23,953 nt of DNA from DATFWK01 sp035259345 (lineage in GTDB: Bacteria > Actinomycetota > Thermoleophilia > Miltoncostaeales > Miltoncostaeaceae): contig DATFWK010000078.1 in the NCBI GenBank assembly GCA_035259345.1, positions 1 through 23,953 of the forward strand, written 5' to 3'. Each line of letters begins with the position of its first letter. Within the stretch, counting starts at the first letter, position 1. Below, one piece after another: positions 18,128 to 23,953 of this stretch. Below the pieces are notes generated by a model that was not told the origin of the DNA, ran no database searches, and saw nothing but the letters and a program-made list of their open reading frames with translations. The translations under genes and the position numbers were made by a program.

Positions 18128-19516
18128 TCAGACCTGCGTCTTCAGCCTGTGGGTGAGGTTCTGGACAGCGGCGAAGACCTCCCCCTCGTCCGCCATCTGG
18201 CGCCCGACCTTGTTGACGGCGTACATCACGGTCGTGTGGTCGCGGTCGCCGAAGGCCCGCCCGAGCGTCGGCAGCGAGCTCTGGGTGAGCTCGCGCGCGA
18301 GGTACATCGCGACCTGCCGGGGGACCACGACGCGCTTCTCCCGCTTCTCGCCGACCAGCTCGTCGAGCGAGACCCCGTAGTGGCGGCAGACCTCCTGCTG
18401 GACCATGTCCACCGTGATCGTGCAGCCGCCGGCCGGCAGGTAGTCCTGCAGCACCTGGCGGGCGAGATCGACGGTGATCTCCCCGCCGCCGGCGTGCGTG
18501 GCGTGCGCGACCACGCGCGTCAGCGCGCCCTCGAGCTCGCGGACGTTGTCCTGAAGGCGGGCGGCGATGAAGGGCAGCACCTCGGGGTCCGGGATGAGGT
18601 AGCCGCCCTGCTGCACCTTCTTGCGCAGGATCGCGATGCGGGTCTCGAGGTCGGGCGGCTGCACGTCGGTCATCAGCCCCATCTCGAAGCGGGAGCGCAG
18701 GCGCTCCTCGAGCGTCGCGATGGCCTTGGGCGGGCGGTCCGAGGAGATCACGACCTGCTTGCCCGCCTCGTAGAGCGCGTTGAACGTGTGGAAGAACTCC
18801 TCCTGCGTCTGCTCCTTGCCCTCCAGCGACTGGATGTCGTCGATGAGCAGGACGTCGGCGCTCCGGTAGCGGTCCTTGAACGCGCGGATGCCGCCGTCGC
18901 GGAGCGCGTTGATGAAGTCGCTCGTGAACGTCTCGGCGGAGACGTAGCGCACCTGGAGCTCCGGGTTGTTCCGTGCGACGAAGTGCCCGATGGCCTGGAG
19001 CAGGTGGGTCTTGCCGAGGCCGACCCCGCCGTAGATGAAGAATGGGTTGTAGGCGTTCGCCGGCGCCTCCGCCACGGCCAGCGCGGCGGCGTTGGCGAAG
19101 CGGTTGGACGGGCCGGTGACGAAGTTCTCGAACGTGAAGCGCTCCTGCAGGCGCCCGTGGACGCGGCCGGCCTCGGGCTGCGGCGGCAGCGGGGCCGGGA
19201 CGGGCGGCGGCGTCTCCTCGTCGACGGGGCCGGAGGGGGCCACCAGCACGTCGACCCCGATGTCGGTGCCGAGCACCTCGAACAGCGCGTCCTTCAGCAC
19301 CGGCTGGTACCGCTGCATGACCCAGCCGCGGGCGAACTCGGTCTCGACGGCGAGCGTGATGTGGTCGCCGTCGAGCCGGATGGCGCGCGCCCGGTCGAAC
19401 ATGAGGTTGTACGTGGCGGTGTTGAGCGTCGCCCTGAGGAACTCGCGCACCTGTGCCCAGAGGGCCTGGAGATGCTCCTCCGGCGCCGAGGGCGCGGGCT
19501 GGGGCTGGAGGCTCAA
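18128..19516 (-). CDS. dnaA: Chromosomal replication initiator protein DnaA
   Basis: DnaA binds and melts the origin. This 462-residue protein shows domain I (about 13-90, ALWAQVREFLRATLN), a Pro-rich linker (95-120), then the AAA+ domain starting RFTFENFVTGPSNRFA. Walker A is GGVGLGKT (163-170), Walker B LLIDDIQ (223-229), sensor I VISSDRPP (256-263), and RELEGALTR lies at 326-334. Domain IV carries the DNA-binding signature FGDRDHTTVMYAVNKV (422-437). TTG at 19516 is chosen because it overlaps the TGA of the upstream ATPase gene (TTGA), and no better start lies before domain I. This overlap implies translational coupling to that gene. The C-terminal LTHRLKTQV is normal. Confidence 0.97.
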   Translation of the reverse strand: MSLQPQPAPSAPEEHLQALWAQVREFLRATLNTATYNLMFDRARAIRLDGDHITLAVETEFARGWVMQRYQPVLKDALFEVLGTDIGVDVLVAPSGPVDEETPPPVPAPLPPQPEAGRVHGRLQERFTFENFVTGPSNRFANAAALAVAEAPANAYNPFFIYGGVGLGKTHLLQAIGHFVARNNPELQVRYVSAETFTSDFINALRDGGIRAFKDRYRSADVLLIDDIQSLEGKEQTQEEFFHTFNALYEAGKQVVISSDRPPKAIATLEERLRSRFEMGLMTDVQPPDLETRIAILRKKVQQGGYLIPDPEVLPFIAARLQDNVRELEGALTRVVAHATHAGGGEITVDLARQVLQDYLPAGGCTITVDMVQQEVCRHYGVSLDELVGEKREKRVVVPRQVAMYLARELTQSSLPTLGRAFGDRDHTTVMYAVNKVGRQMADEGEVFAAVQNLTHRLKTQV

Positions 19517-20241
19517 AACAGGGCCGCGACGAGCCGGGTTCCATCGGGCGTCAGGCTGCGGGCGCCGTCCGGCGCCCGCGCCACCAGCCCGCGGTGCTCG
19601 AGCAGCACCAGCTCGCGCCCGCACTCGCCGATGTGCGCGTCGAGCTCGGCCGCGAGGCGCACCGCGTCGGCCGGGTCGAGCTCCACCAGCAGGGCGAGGA
19701 TCCGCCGCGCCAGCTCGGAGGGCTCGTTCCGTCCGTCGGCGTCGGACGTGCCCGGCAGGCACAGCGTCACGACCGTGCCGCCGCCGATGTTGTCCTCGAG
19801 CGCGAGGGTGCCCCCGGCCTGCTGCAGCACCGATGCCGCGACGGCGAGGCCGGAGCCGACTCCGCGCACGACCTGGCGCGCCTGGTCGCAGGCCGACGAG
19901 AAGCCGGGCTCGAGCGCGAGCGCCTTGTCGGCGATGCCCGGGCCCCGGTCCGCGACGCGCACCGTGCACCCTCCGTCGAGCACGGTCACCACGGCGCCGG
20001 CGAACCCCGCGTGGATCAGGTTCTCGACGACCTCCCGGAGGGCGAGCACGGGGACCCGGCTGGCGGCCGCGGCGCGCTCGAACAGGGCCTCGACCAGCTC
20101 GCACGGGCAGGGGGCCGCGAGGTTCTCGACGGCGGGCGGCTCGGCGCGGTCGACCAGGTGCGCGAACCGGGCGGCGGGGGAGCCGTCGCGGCCCTCTGAG
20201 CGGGCGTCGGGTAGGGGGGTGAGGGCGAGCGCTGAGGACAT
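19513..20241 (-). CDS. GHKL (histidine-kinase-like) ATPase domain protein upstream of dnaA
   Basis: This 242-residue protein carries a Bergerat-fold ATP site: N-box LREVVENLIHAG (Asn74), G1 ADRGPGI (Asp98, Gly100, Gly102), G2 RGVGSGLAVA (Gly127/129/131), and a late NIGGGTVVTLCLP typical of histidine kinases. There is no visible phosphoacceptor His (H-box), sensor domain or membrane segment. The C-terminal 70 residues (PSELARRILALLVELDPADAV to TPDGTRLVAALF) look like a helical or winged-helix module, with GLVAR-x-PDGARSLTPDG resembling a wing. It may be an anti-sigma-like or kinase-like regulator. ATG at 20241 lies just behind a putative promoter, and the gene end overlaps the dnaA start by 4 nt. 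Its job is unknown; the position suggests an origin or dnaA-linked role. Confidence 0.85.
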   Translation of the reverse strand: MSSALALTPLPDARSEGRDGSPAARFAHLVDRAEPPAVENLAAPCPCELVEALFERAAAASRVPVLALREVVENLIHAGFAGAVVTVLDGGCTVRVADRGPGIADKALALEPGFSSACDQARQVVRGVGSGLAVAASVLQQAGGTLALEDNIGGGTVVTLCLPGTSDADGRNEPSELARRILALLVELDPADAVRLAAELDAHIGECGRELVLLEHRGLVARAPDGARSLTPDGTRLVAALF

Positions 20242-20262
20242 CGGGCGGCCGGGAGGGGCGCG

Positions 20263-20271
20263 ATCGTACCA
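20263..20271 (-). promoter_or_regulatory. Putative promoter -10 for the GHKL ATPase-dnaA operon
   Basis: On the minus strand TGGTACGAT forms an extended -10 (TG-n-TACGAT) ending 22 nt before the ATPase ATG. No clear -35 is visible, and an extended -10 can compensate for that. The resulting leader would be about 15 nt. Confidence 0.4.
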
Positions 20272-20306
20272 ACGGCTCAGAGGCCGCTGGAAGGGGCCTG
20301 CGGGGC

Positions 20307-20315
20307 TGTGGAGAG
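20307..20315 (-). promoter_or_regulatory. DnaA-box-like site
   Basis: The minus strand reads CTCTCCACA, matching seven of nine bases of the consensus TTATCCACA. Confidence 0.45.
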
Positions 20316-20408
20316 GAAATGACCGAGGGTGCGGCAAAATTGCCGGGCGGGTCCCGCGAACGGCCTGACGGCCACCCTCTGATGCGGCTCCACGACAGCG
20401 ATCGCACC

Positions 20409-20440
20409 GTTTCCACAAGGCTTTCCACATCTGTGGAGGG
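20409..20440. promoter_or_regulatory. Cluster of three DnaA-box-like sites, two as an inverted pair
   Basis: GTTTCCACA (20409-20417) and CTTTCCACA (20421-20429) lie on the plus strand 12 bp apart. CCCTCCACA lies on the minus strand (20432-20440). The last two form the inverted repeat TCCACA-TC-TGTGGA. The first two match seven of nine consensus bases; the third matches six. Confidence 0.55.
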
Positions 20441-20488
20441 ACCGATCGTCACCGGCGGCCGGAGCGCTCCGGTGCTGGGGAGCGCCTC

Positions 20489-20497
20489 TGGTAGACT
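20489..20497 (+). promoter_or_regulatory. Putative rpmH promoter, extended -10
   Basis: TGGTAGACT is an extended -10 (TG-n-TAGACT) about 110 nt before the rpmH GTG. The -35 position falls at the end of the palindrome GGAGCGCTCC (20461-20470) and is not a consensus TTGACA. The same TGGTA-type element faces the other way in front of the dnaA operon. Confidence 0.5.
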
Positions 20498-20536
20498 CGG
20501 CCGCGTCCGGTGTCCGCCCGCACCGTTGCCGCGGGC

Positions 20537-20569
20537 GATCAGAGTGCGACGCTGATCCGCCGTCGGCGG
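20537..20569 (+). other. Two adjacent hairpins in the rpmH leader
   Basis: GATCAG (20537-20542) pairs with CTGATC (20552-20557) across 9 nt. CCGCCG-T-CGGCGG (20557-20569) forms a second stem sharing the boundary base. They lie between the probable promoter and the rpmH start. They could be a leader RNA structure or a pause site. Confidence 0.4.
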
Positions 20570-20609
20570 CCTCGCCGGGGCTCACACCGTCAAGGAGCAT
20601 GCGCGTCCC

Positions 20610-20744
20610 GTGAAGAGGACCTACCAGCCGAACAAGCGCAAGCGGAAGAAGACCCACGGGTTCCGCAAGCGGATGAGCACGCGGGGCGGCCGCGCCATCC
20701 TGAAGCGCCGGCGCGCCAAGGGGCGGGCTCGCCTCTCCGCGTAG
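20610..20744 (+). CDS. rpmH: 50S ribosomal protein L34
   Basis: This 44-residue, very basic protein reads MKRTYQPNKRKRKKTHGF followed by RKRMSTRGGRAILKRRRAKGR and a short LSA end. This is the complete L34 pattern, a component of the large ribosomal subunit. The start is GTG at 20610; the nearby ATG at 20599 is out of frame. An AAGGAG lies 12 nt before the GTG. L34 next to rnpA and divergent from dnaA is the conserved origin arrangement. Confidence 0.97.
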   Translation: MKRTYQPNKRKRKKTHGFRKRMSTRGGRAILKRRRAKGRARLSA

Positions 20745-20761
20745 ACGCGGAGGCGCGCGAC

Positions 20762-21157
20762 ATGGAGCCCGGGGGCGCAACCCCACGGGCCCGCCGGGCC
20801 CGCATCAGCCGCTCCGGCGACTTCGACGCCGTGTACCGGCGTGGACGCTCTGTGGCGGACCGCGTGATGGTCGTCTATGCCTTCCGCCGTCCGGATGCGG
20901 CGGCGGGTGACCCGGCGAGGCTCGGATTGTCGGTCTCGCGAAAGGTCGGTGGCGCCGTGGAGCGCAACCGCGTCAAGCGCGTGCTGCGCGAGCAGTTCGC
21001 CGAGGTCGCGGGGCGGCTCGAGGGCGTGGACGTGGTCGTCATCGCGCGGCCGGGCCTCTTCGAGCTCATCGAGCAGCACGGCAGCGCCGTGCTCGGCGAG
21101 CGCCTCGCGGCGCTGCTCGAGCGCGTCCGCGAGCCGGAGCAGGGGGCCGCCGCGTGA
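20762..21157 (+). CDS. rnpA: Ribonuclease P protein component
   Basis: This 131-residue protein assists the RNase P RNA in cutting tRNA 5' leaders. It shows ISRSGDFDAVYRRGRSVADRVMVVYAF at the start, LGLSVSRKVGGAVERNRVKRVLRE, the family's RNR signature (ERNRVKR), and DVVVIARPG in the last strand. ATG at 20762 has a GGAGG eight bases upstream. It begins 17 nt after rpmH, and its stop overlaps the yidD start (TGATG). Confidence 0.95.
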   Translation: MEPGGATPRARRARISRSGDFDAVYRRGRSVADRVMVVYAFRRPDAAAGDPARLGLSVSRKVGGAVERNRVKRVLREQFAEVAGRLEGVDVVVIARPGLFELIEQHGSAVLGERLAALLERVREPEQGAAA

Positions 21158-21387
21158 TGCGGACGATCGCGGTCCTCCCGATCCGCGCGTACCAGCGCGT
21201 CGTCTCGCCGATGCTCGGCCAGCGCTGCAGGTACTACCCGAGCTGCTCCGAGTACGCCGCCCAGGCGATCCGGGAGTTCGGGGTGATGCGCGGCATGGTG
21301 CTCGCCGGCTGGCGCCTGCTGCGCTGCAACCCGCTGAGCCACGGGGGCGTCGACCATCCGCACGACCAGCGGGTGTTCGGCAGATGA
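21157..21387 (+). CDS. yidD: Membrane protein insertion efficiency factor YidD
   Basis: This 76-residue protein shows the YidD signature CRYYPSCSEYAAQAIREFG and RLLRCNPLSHGGVDHP. It has an amphipathic N-terminus (AVLPIRAYQRVVSPML) thought to attach to the inner face of the membrane. YidD supports YidC-dependent insertion. ATG at 21157 overlaps the rnpA stop by one base; a GTG one codon earlier is an alternative. Its stop overlaps the yidC start (ATGA). Confidence 0.95.
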   Translation: MRTIAVLPIRAYQRVVSPMLGQRCRYYPSCSEYAAQAIREFGVMRGMVLAGWRLLRCNPLSHGGVDHPHDQRVFGR

Positions 21388-22490
21388 ATCCGCTCACCCC
21401 GCTCGAGGACCTGTTCCGGCAGATCCTCATCTTCCTTCACGACAGCGGCAACCTCACCTACGGCTGGTGCATCGTCGTCCTCACCGTGATGGTGCGGGTC
21501 GTGATCCTGCCGCTCTACATCACGCAGTACCGGTCGGCGCGGAAGATGCAGGCGCTCTCCCCGCAGATCAAGGAGCTGCAGAAGAAGTACGCCTCGGACA
21601 AGAAGAAGCAACAGGAAGAGACCATGCGCCTCTTCCAGGAGAACAAGGTCAACCCGTTCGGCTCCTGCCTGCCGATCGTGGTCCAGATCCCGGTCTTCCT
21701 GTCGCTCTACTTCGTCCTGAAGAACTTCGAGAAGCACATCACCGACACGACGCATCTCGGGTTCATGCAGGTGATCCCGGACATCACCCAGGAGTTCCGC
21801 ACGATCGGCTGGGGCGCTGCGGTCATCGCGGTCATCTACGGCCTCTCGCAGCTCCTGGCCTCGGAGCTGTCGATCACTCCGACGACGCCGGACCTGCAGA
21901 AGCGGCTCTTCCGCCTCATGCCGATTGCGATCGTGGGGTTCCTGTTCCTCTACAACGTCCCCGCCGGCCTCGTCCTCTACTGGATGACCACGAACCTGTG
22001 GACCGCCGGCCAGCAGCTGATCCTGAAGCGCCAGGTCGGTCCGACCCTGCAGCTGGCCTCCGCGCCGGCGCCTGCCACGGCCGCGGCCGCGAGGGGGTCG
22101 CGCACGCCGCCCAAGCAGGTCGAGGCGGCCGAGGGCCAGCCTGGCCAGCAGCGGCAGCCCAAGCAGCAGAGGAAGCGCCCGAAGGGCGCCCCGGTCGCCG
22201 GGGACGGAGCCGCCGCGACGGGCGCCGACGGGCGGTCCTCGGGGCGGGTCGAGACGCAGGATCCGGTCGAGACGCAGGATCCCGTCGAGGCCCAGGAGCC
22301 GGTCGAGGCGCCGGAGGCCAGCGAGGCCCCCGAGCCGGTCGAGGCACCGGAGCCCGAGCAGGCGCCGAACGGGGCGCCCCCGGCGCGCGAGACCCCGAGC
22401 CCGGCGCCGCAGGGCGGGGGCCAGCGATCCCGGCAGCCAGGCCGCCCAGCGCAGGCGCAGCGACGCCGGCCGCCCAAGAAACGGCGGTGA
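21384..22490 (+). CDS. yidC: Membrane protein insertase YidC/Oxa1
   Basis: This 368-residue YidC is of the short type without the large periplasmic domain. It has four or five membrane segments, about 24-46, 93-115, 143-162 and 176-205. The conserved groove Arg38 lies in VMVRVVILPLY. NPFGSCLPIVVQIPVFLSLYFVLKNF and NVPAGLVLYWMTTNLWT are family signatures. The helical hairpin (about 55-90) with PQIKELQKKYASDKKKQQEE is the cytoplasmic coiled coil. From about residue 235 the tail is disordered, rich in Pro, Glu, Ala and basic residues, containing an 18-bp tandem repeat. Start ATG at 21384 overlaps the yidD stop. The stop overlaps the next gene's GTG. Confidence 0.96.
   Translation: MNPLTPLEDLFRQILIFLHDSGNLTYGWCIVVLTVMVRVVILPLYITQYRSARKMQALSPQIKELQKKYASDKKKQQEETMRLFQENKVNPFGSCLPIVVQIPVFLSLYFVLKNFEKHITDTTHLGFMQVIPDITQEFRTIGWGAAVIAVIYGLSQLLASELSITPTTPDLQKRLFRLMPIAIVGFLFLYNVPAGLVLYWMTTNLWTAGQQLILKRQVGPTLQLASAPAPATAAAARGSRTPPKQVEAAEGQPGQQRQPKQQRKRPKGAPVAGDGAAATGADGRSSGRVETQDPVETQDPVEAQEPVEAPEASEAPEPVEAPEPEQAPNGAPPARETPSPAPQGGGQRSRQPGRPAQAQRRRPPKKRR
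22248..22355 (+). repeat. Six degenerate 18-bp tandem repeats inside yidC
   Basis: Units starting at 22248, 22266, 22284, 22302, 22320 and 22338 encode VETQDP, VETQDP, VEAQEP, VEAPEA, SEAPEP and VEAPEP. The first two units differ by one base. The repeat keeps the frame, so unit number can vary without breaking yidC. It forms part of the acidic, disordered C-terminal tail. Confidence 0.9.
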
Positions 22491-22963
22491 GCGACGCCAC
22501 GGTCACCGTGGAGCGCCTGCTCAGGGCGGTCCTCGACGGGTTCGGCCTCGAAGGCGCGGTGAGCGTCGAGGAGGACGCTGAGCGCGGCGTCGTCGCGGTG
22601 ATCGACGGCGCCGGCCTGGAGCCGCTCGTCGGGCGGGACGGCGAGGTGATCGACGCGATCCAGTACCTCGCCCACCAGGCGATCATGCGCACCGGCGACG
22701 GCGAGCGGCGGCGCGTGCTCGTGGACGTGGCCGGCTATCGCGAGCGCCGCCGCGTGCAGCTCGAGCGTCTCGCCGAGCACGCCGCGACCGAGGCGCTCCG
22801 CCACCAGGAGGAGATCGAGCTCGACGCCATGACGCCGCACGACCGGCGGATCGTCCACCTGGCGCTCGCGGGCCGGGGGGACATCGTCACCAGGAGCGAG
22901 GGCGAGGAGCCTCACCGGCGCATCGTGGTGCTGCCTGCAGCGCTCGCCGCCGACGACGTTTGA
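22487..22963 (+). CDS. jag: KhpB/Jag-like RNA-binding protein (KH and R3H domains)
   Basis: This 158-residue protein has a KH-like domain with VGRDGEVIDAIQYLAHQAI (GRDG loop, residues about 52-55) and a C-terminal R3H domain, MTPHDRRIVHLAL with the R-x4-H core, followed by RRIVVLP. It lacks the Jag-N domain of firmicute proteins. KhpB proteins bind RNA and influence cell division and elongation in some Gram-positives. GTG at 22487 overlaps the yidC stop by 4 nt (GTGA). A probable parS site runs through the stop codon. It sits between yidC and rsmG, the common actinobacterial order. Confidence 0.93.
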   Translation: MSDATVTVERLLRAVLDGFGLEGAVSVEEDAERGVVAVIDGAGLEPLVGRDGEVIDAIQYLAHQAIMRTGDGERRRVLVDVAGYRERRRVQLERLAEHAATEALRHQEEIELDAMTPHDRRIVHLALAGRGDIVTRSEGEEPHRRIVVLPAALAADDV

Positions 22964-22972
22964 CGTGAAACG
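22957..22972. promoter_or_regulatory. Putative parS centromere site
   Basis: CGTTTGACGTGAAACG matches 13 of 16 bases of the well-known ParB binding site TGTTTCACGTGAAACA. The inner ACGTGAAAC half is exact; the other half has one internal mismatch (G for C). It overlaps the jag stop codon and lies about 0.8 kb before parA, near the origin, where parS sites are expected. Confidence 0.7.
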
Positions 22973-22977
22973 TTGAA

Positions 22978-23054
22978 GTCGCACTCGGCGGTTGAGCGGC
23001 CGCGCCGAAGGCGTGCCGCGAATAGGCCGACCAAGAGCCGTAGCCGAGTGCGAC
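22978..23054 (+). ncRNA. Candidate structured RNA or cis-element in the jag-rsmG gap
   Basis: A perfect 12-bp inverted repeat, GTCGCACTCGGC (22978-22989) and GCCGAGTGCGAC (23043-23054), closes a 77-nt element. Inside, GCGG-c-CGCGCC, loop GAA, then GGCGTG-CCGC (22996-23019) forms a 10-bp stem with one bulged C and one G-U pair. A weaker GGC/GCC stem (23025-23039) may complete a three-way junction. Unpaired linkers are GGTTGA, GAATA and GTA. It ends 22 nt before the rsmG start. I recognise no known RNA family and it is not a tRNA. It could be a leader RNA for rsmG-parA or a DNA cruciform. Confidence 0.5.
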
Positions 23055-23076
23055 GGATAGAGACCTCAGCCTGACA

Positions 23077-23796
23077 GTGACAGTCGGTGGGGCCCCGCTG
23101 GCGCCGGTCGAGCTCCTGCTGGCCCGCTGCCACGGGATGGGCGTGGATCTCGATCCCGCCGCCGCCGCCGCTCTCGTGGCGCTCCTCGACCGCTTGGCCC
23201 TCGAGCCGCAGAACCTCACTGCGATCGACGACGTCCGCGACGGCGTCGAGCGTCACCTGGCCGACAGCCTGGCCGCAGTGCCGCTGCCCGCCGTGTCCGG
23301 CGCGGAGCGGGCCGTCGACCTCGGAAGCGGCGGCGGGTTCCCCGGGATCCCGCTTGCCGTCGCGCATCCCGCGCTCTCGGTAACACTGGTCGAGTCCGAG
23401 CGGCGCAAGGCCGACTGGCTCCGACGCGCGTCCGCCGGCTTGCCTAACGTACGGGTCGTGCCCGAGCGGACGGAGACCCTCGCGACCGCCGAGCGGGAGC
23501 GGTTCGCGGTGGCGACCGCGCGCGCGCTCGGTCCGCTGCCGGTCGTGCTCGAGCTCGCCGCGCCGCTCCTGGCCCCGGGCGGCACGCTGGTCGCGTGGCG
23601 CGGCCCCCGGGACGCCGACGAGGAAGCGCGGGCGGCGACCGCGGCCTCGGAGCTGGGACTTGAGCCTGCCGCGGTCCACCCGGTGAGCCCCTTTCCGGGC
23701 GCCCGGCGGCACCTGCACGAGTACGTGAAGATCGGGCCGACGCCGGCGCGCTACCCCCGCCGCCCCGGCCGCGCGGCGAAGCGGCCGCTGGCGTGA
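23077..23796 (+). CDS. rsmG: 16S rRNA (guanine-527-N7)-methyltransferase RsmG
   Basis: This 239-residue Rossmann-fold methyltransferase modifies G527 of 16S rRNA using S-adenosylmethionine. It shows EPQNLTAIDDVRDGVERHLADSLA at the front, the SAM site AVDLGSGGGFPGIPLAVAHP, VTLVESERRKADWLRRA, and VATARALGPLPVVLELAAPLLAPGG. Loss of rsmG gives low-level streptomycin resistance in many bacteria. GTG at 23077 is the start giving a normal N-terminus; Shine-Dalgarno match is poor. The structured 77-nt element lies just upstream. The tail is Pro/Arg-rich. It overlaps parA by 4 nt. Confidence 0.95.
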   Translation: MTVGGAPLAPVELLLARCHGMGVDLDPAAAAALVALLDRLALEPQNLTAIDDVRDGVERHLADSLAAVPLPAVSGAERAVDLGSGGGFPGIPLAVAHPALSVTLVESERRKADWLRRASAGLPNVRVVPERTETLATAERERFAVATARALGPLPVVLELAAPLLAPGGTLVAWRGPRDADEEARAATAASELGLEPAAVHPVSPFPGARRHLHEYVKIGPTPARYPRRPGRAAKRPLA

Positions 23797-23953
23797 TCTA
23801 CGCCGTCGTCAACCAGAAGGGCGGCGTTGGGAAGACAACGACCTCGGTGAACCTGGCGGCCTGCCTGGCCGCGACGGGCGAGCGCGTCCTGCTCGTGGAC
23901 GTCGATCCGCAGGCCAACGCGACGAGCGGCCTCGGCGTCGGCGGCGCGGATCC
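23793..23953 (+). CDS. parA: Chromosome partitioning ATPase ParA/Soj, N-terminal part (cut by window edge)
   Basis: The visible 53 codons read (V)IYAVVNQKGGVGKTTTSVN followed by LAACLAATGERVLLVDVDPQ. KGGVGKTT is the deviant Walker A of the ParA/MinD family, and VDVDPQ is the A' motif. ParA acts with ParB on parS to segregate origins. The GTG at 23793 overlaps the rsmG stop (GTGA). The coding sequence continues beyond the right edge. Confidence 0.95.
   Translation, partial: MIYAVVNQKGGVGKTTTSVNLAACLAATGERVLLVDVDPQANATSGLGVGGAD

Larger units (their letters stand above)
20242..20609. other. Divergent origin-side intergenic region with DnaA-box-like sites
   Basis: This 368-nt stretch separates the leftward dnaA operon from the rightward rpmH operon. 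It holds four TCCACA cores (two on each strand) between 20307 and 20440, a near-palindrome CGGCAA-AA-TTGCCG at 20332-20345, a perfect palindrome GGAGCGCTCC at 20461-20470, extended -10 promoter sequences facing both ways, and two hairpins in the rpmH leader. No convincing gene lies in it. It is the best oriC candidate, possibly bipartite with the dnaA-dnaN gap. Confidence 0.6.

Noticed and set aside
17912..20368. Plus-strand open frame of 818 codons opposite dnaA and the GHKL gene
   Set aside because: dnaA is unmistakable on the minus strand, and this frame shows no recognisable domain.
22957..22972. Terminator hairpin at the end of jag
   Set aside because: The palindrome has only a short loop, no T-run, and fits parS much better.
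22978..23054. tRNA interpretation of the 77-nt element
   Set aside because: The length fits but there is no 7-bp acceptor stem, no TTCRA loop and no CCA-type end; the closing stem is 12 bp.

Overview
The window is very GC-rich bacterial chromosome and contains the replication-origin region. The dnaA-dnaN-recF-DUF721-gyrB-gyrA block runs leftward and the rpmH-rnpA-yidD-yidC-jag-rsmG-parA block runs rightward. Gene order, GC content, many GTG/TTG starts and a bacterial Ku gene suggest Actinomycetota, possibly a deep-branching class such as Thermoleophilia. The class is an inference from gene content, not a sequence match. No tRNA, rRNA, CRISPR array, insertion sequence or prophage was seen.

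Left part (1-4424, minus strand). A short-chain dehydrogenase, an FMN-dependent alpha-hydroxyacid oxidase and the first 34 codons of a FabZ-like hotdog dehydratase (cut by the left edge) form a tight cluster. Upstream, in the same direction, are a small protein with a helix-turn-helix and two ClpX-type zinc fingers but no ATPase, a C45-type acyltransferase/peptidase, and a degenerate metallo-beta-lactamase-fold protein. The last two overlap by 4 nt.

Middle part (4483-9989, plus strand). A probable operon holds nfeD (membrane serine protease), an SPFH/band-7 partner, an ElaA-like GNAT acetyltransferase, Ku, a GalT-like nucleotidyltransferase and a membrane-anchored protein of unknown function. 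Its last gene converges on gyrA, and the two coding ends overlap by 10 bp.

Origin part (9980-23953). Leftward from about 20.24 kb come a GHKL-ATPase protein, dnaA (TTG start overlapping the stop of the ATPase gene), dnaN, recF, DUF721, gyrB and gyrA. Rightward from about 20.5 kb come rpmH, rnpA, yidD, yidC, a KhpB/Jag-like gene, rsmG and the start of parA, mostly with 1-4 nt overlaps. Two non-coding stretches look origin-related: 20242-20609 (DnaA-box-like cores plus divergent promoters) and 17808-18127 (three TCCAC cores spaced 11 bp).

The most unusual signals are the GHKL ATPase coupled to dnaA, a probable parS site overlapping the jag stop, and next to it a strongly structured 77-nt element in the jag-rsmG gap. 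Others are the orphan double ClpX-type zinc-finger protein, a GyrB with a long E. coli-like insert, and a GyrA with Asp at the quinolone Ser83 position.
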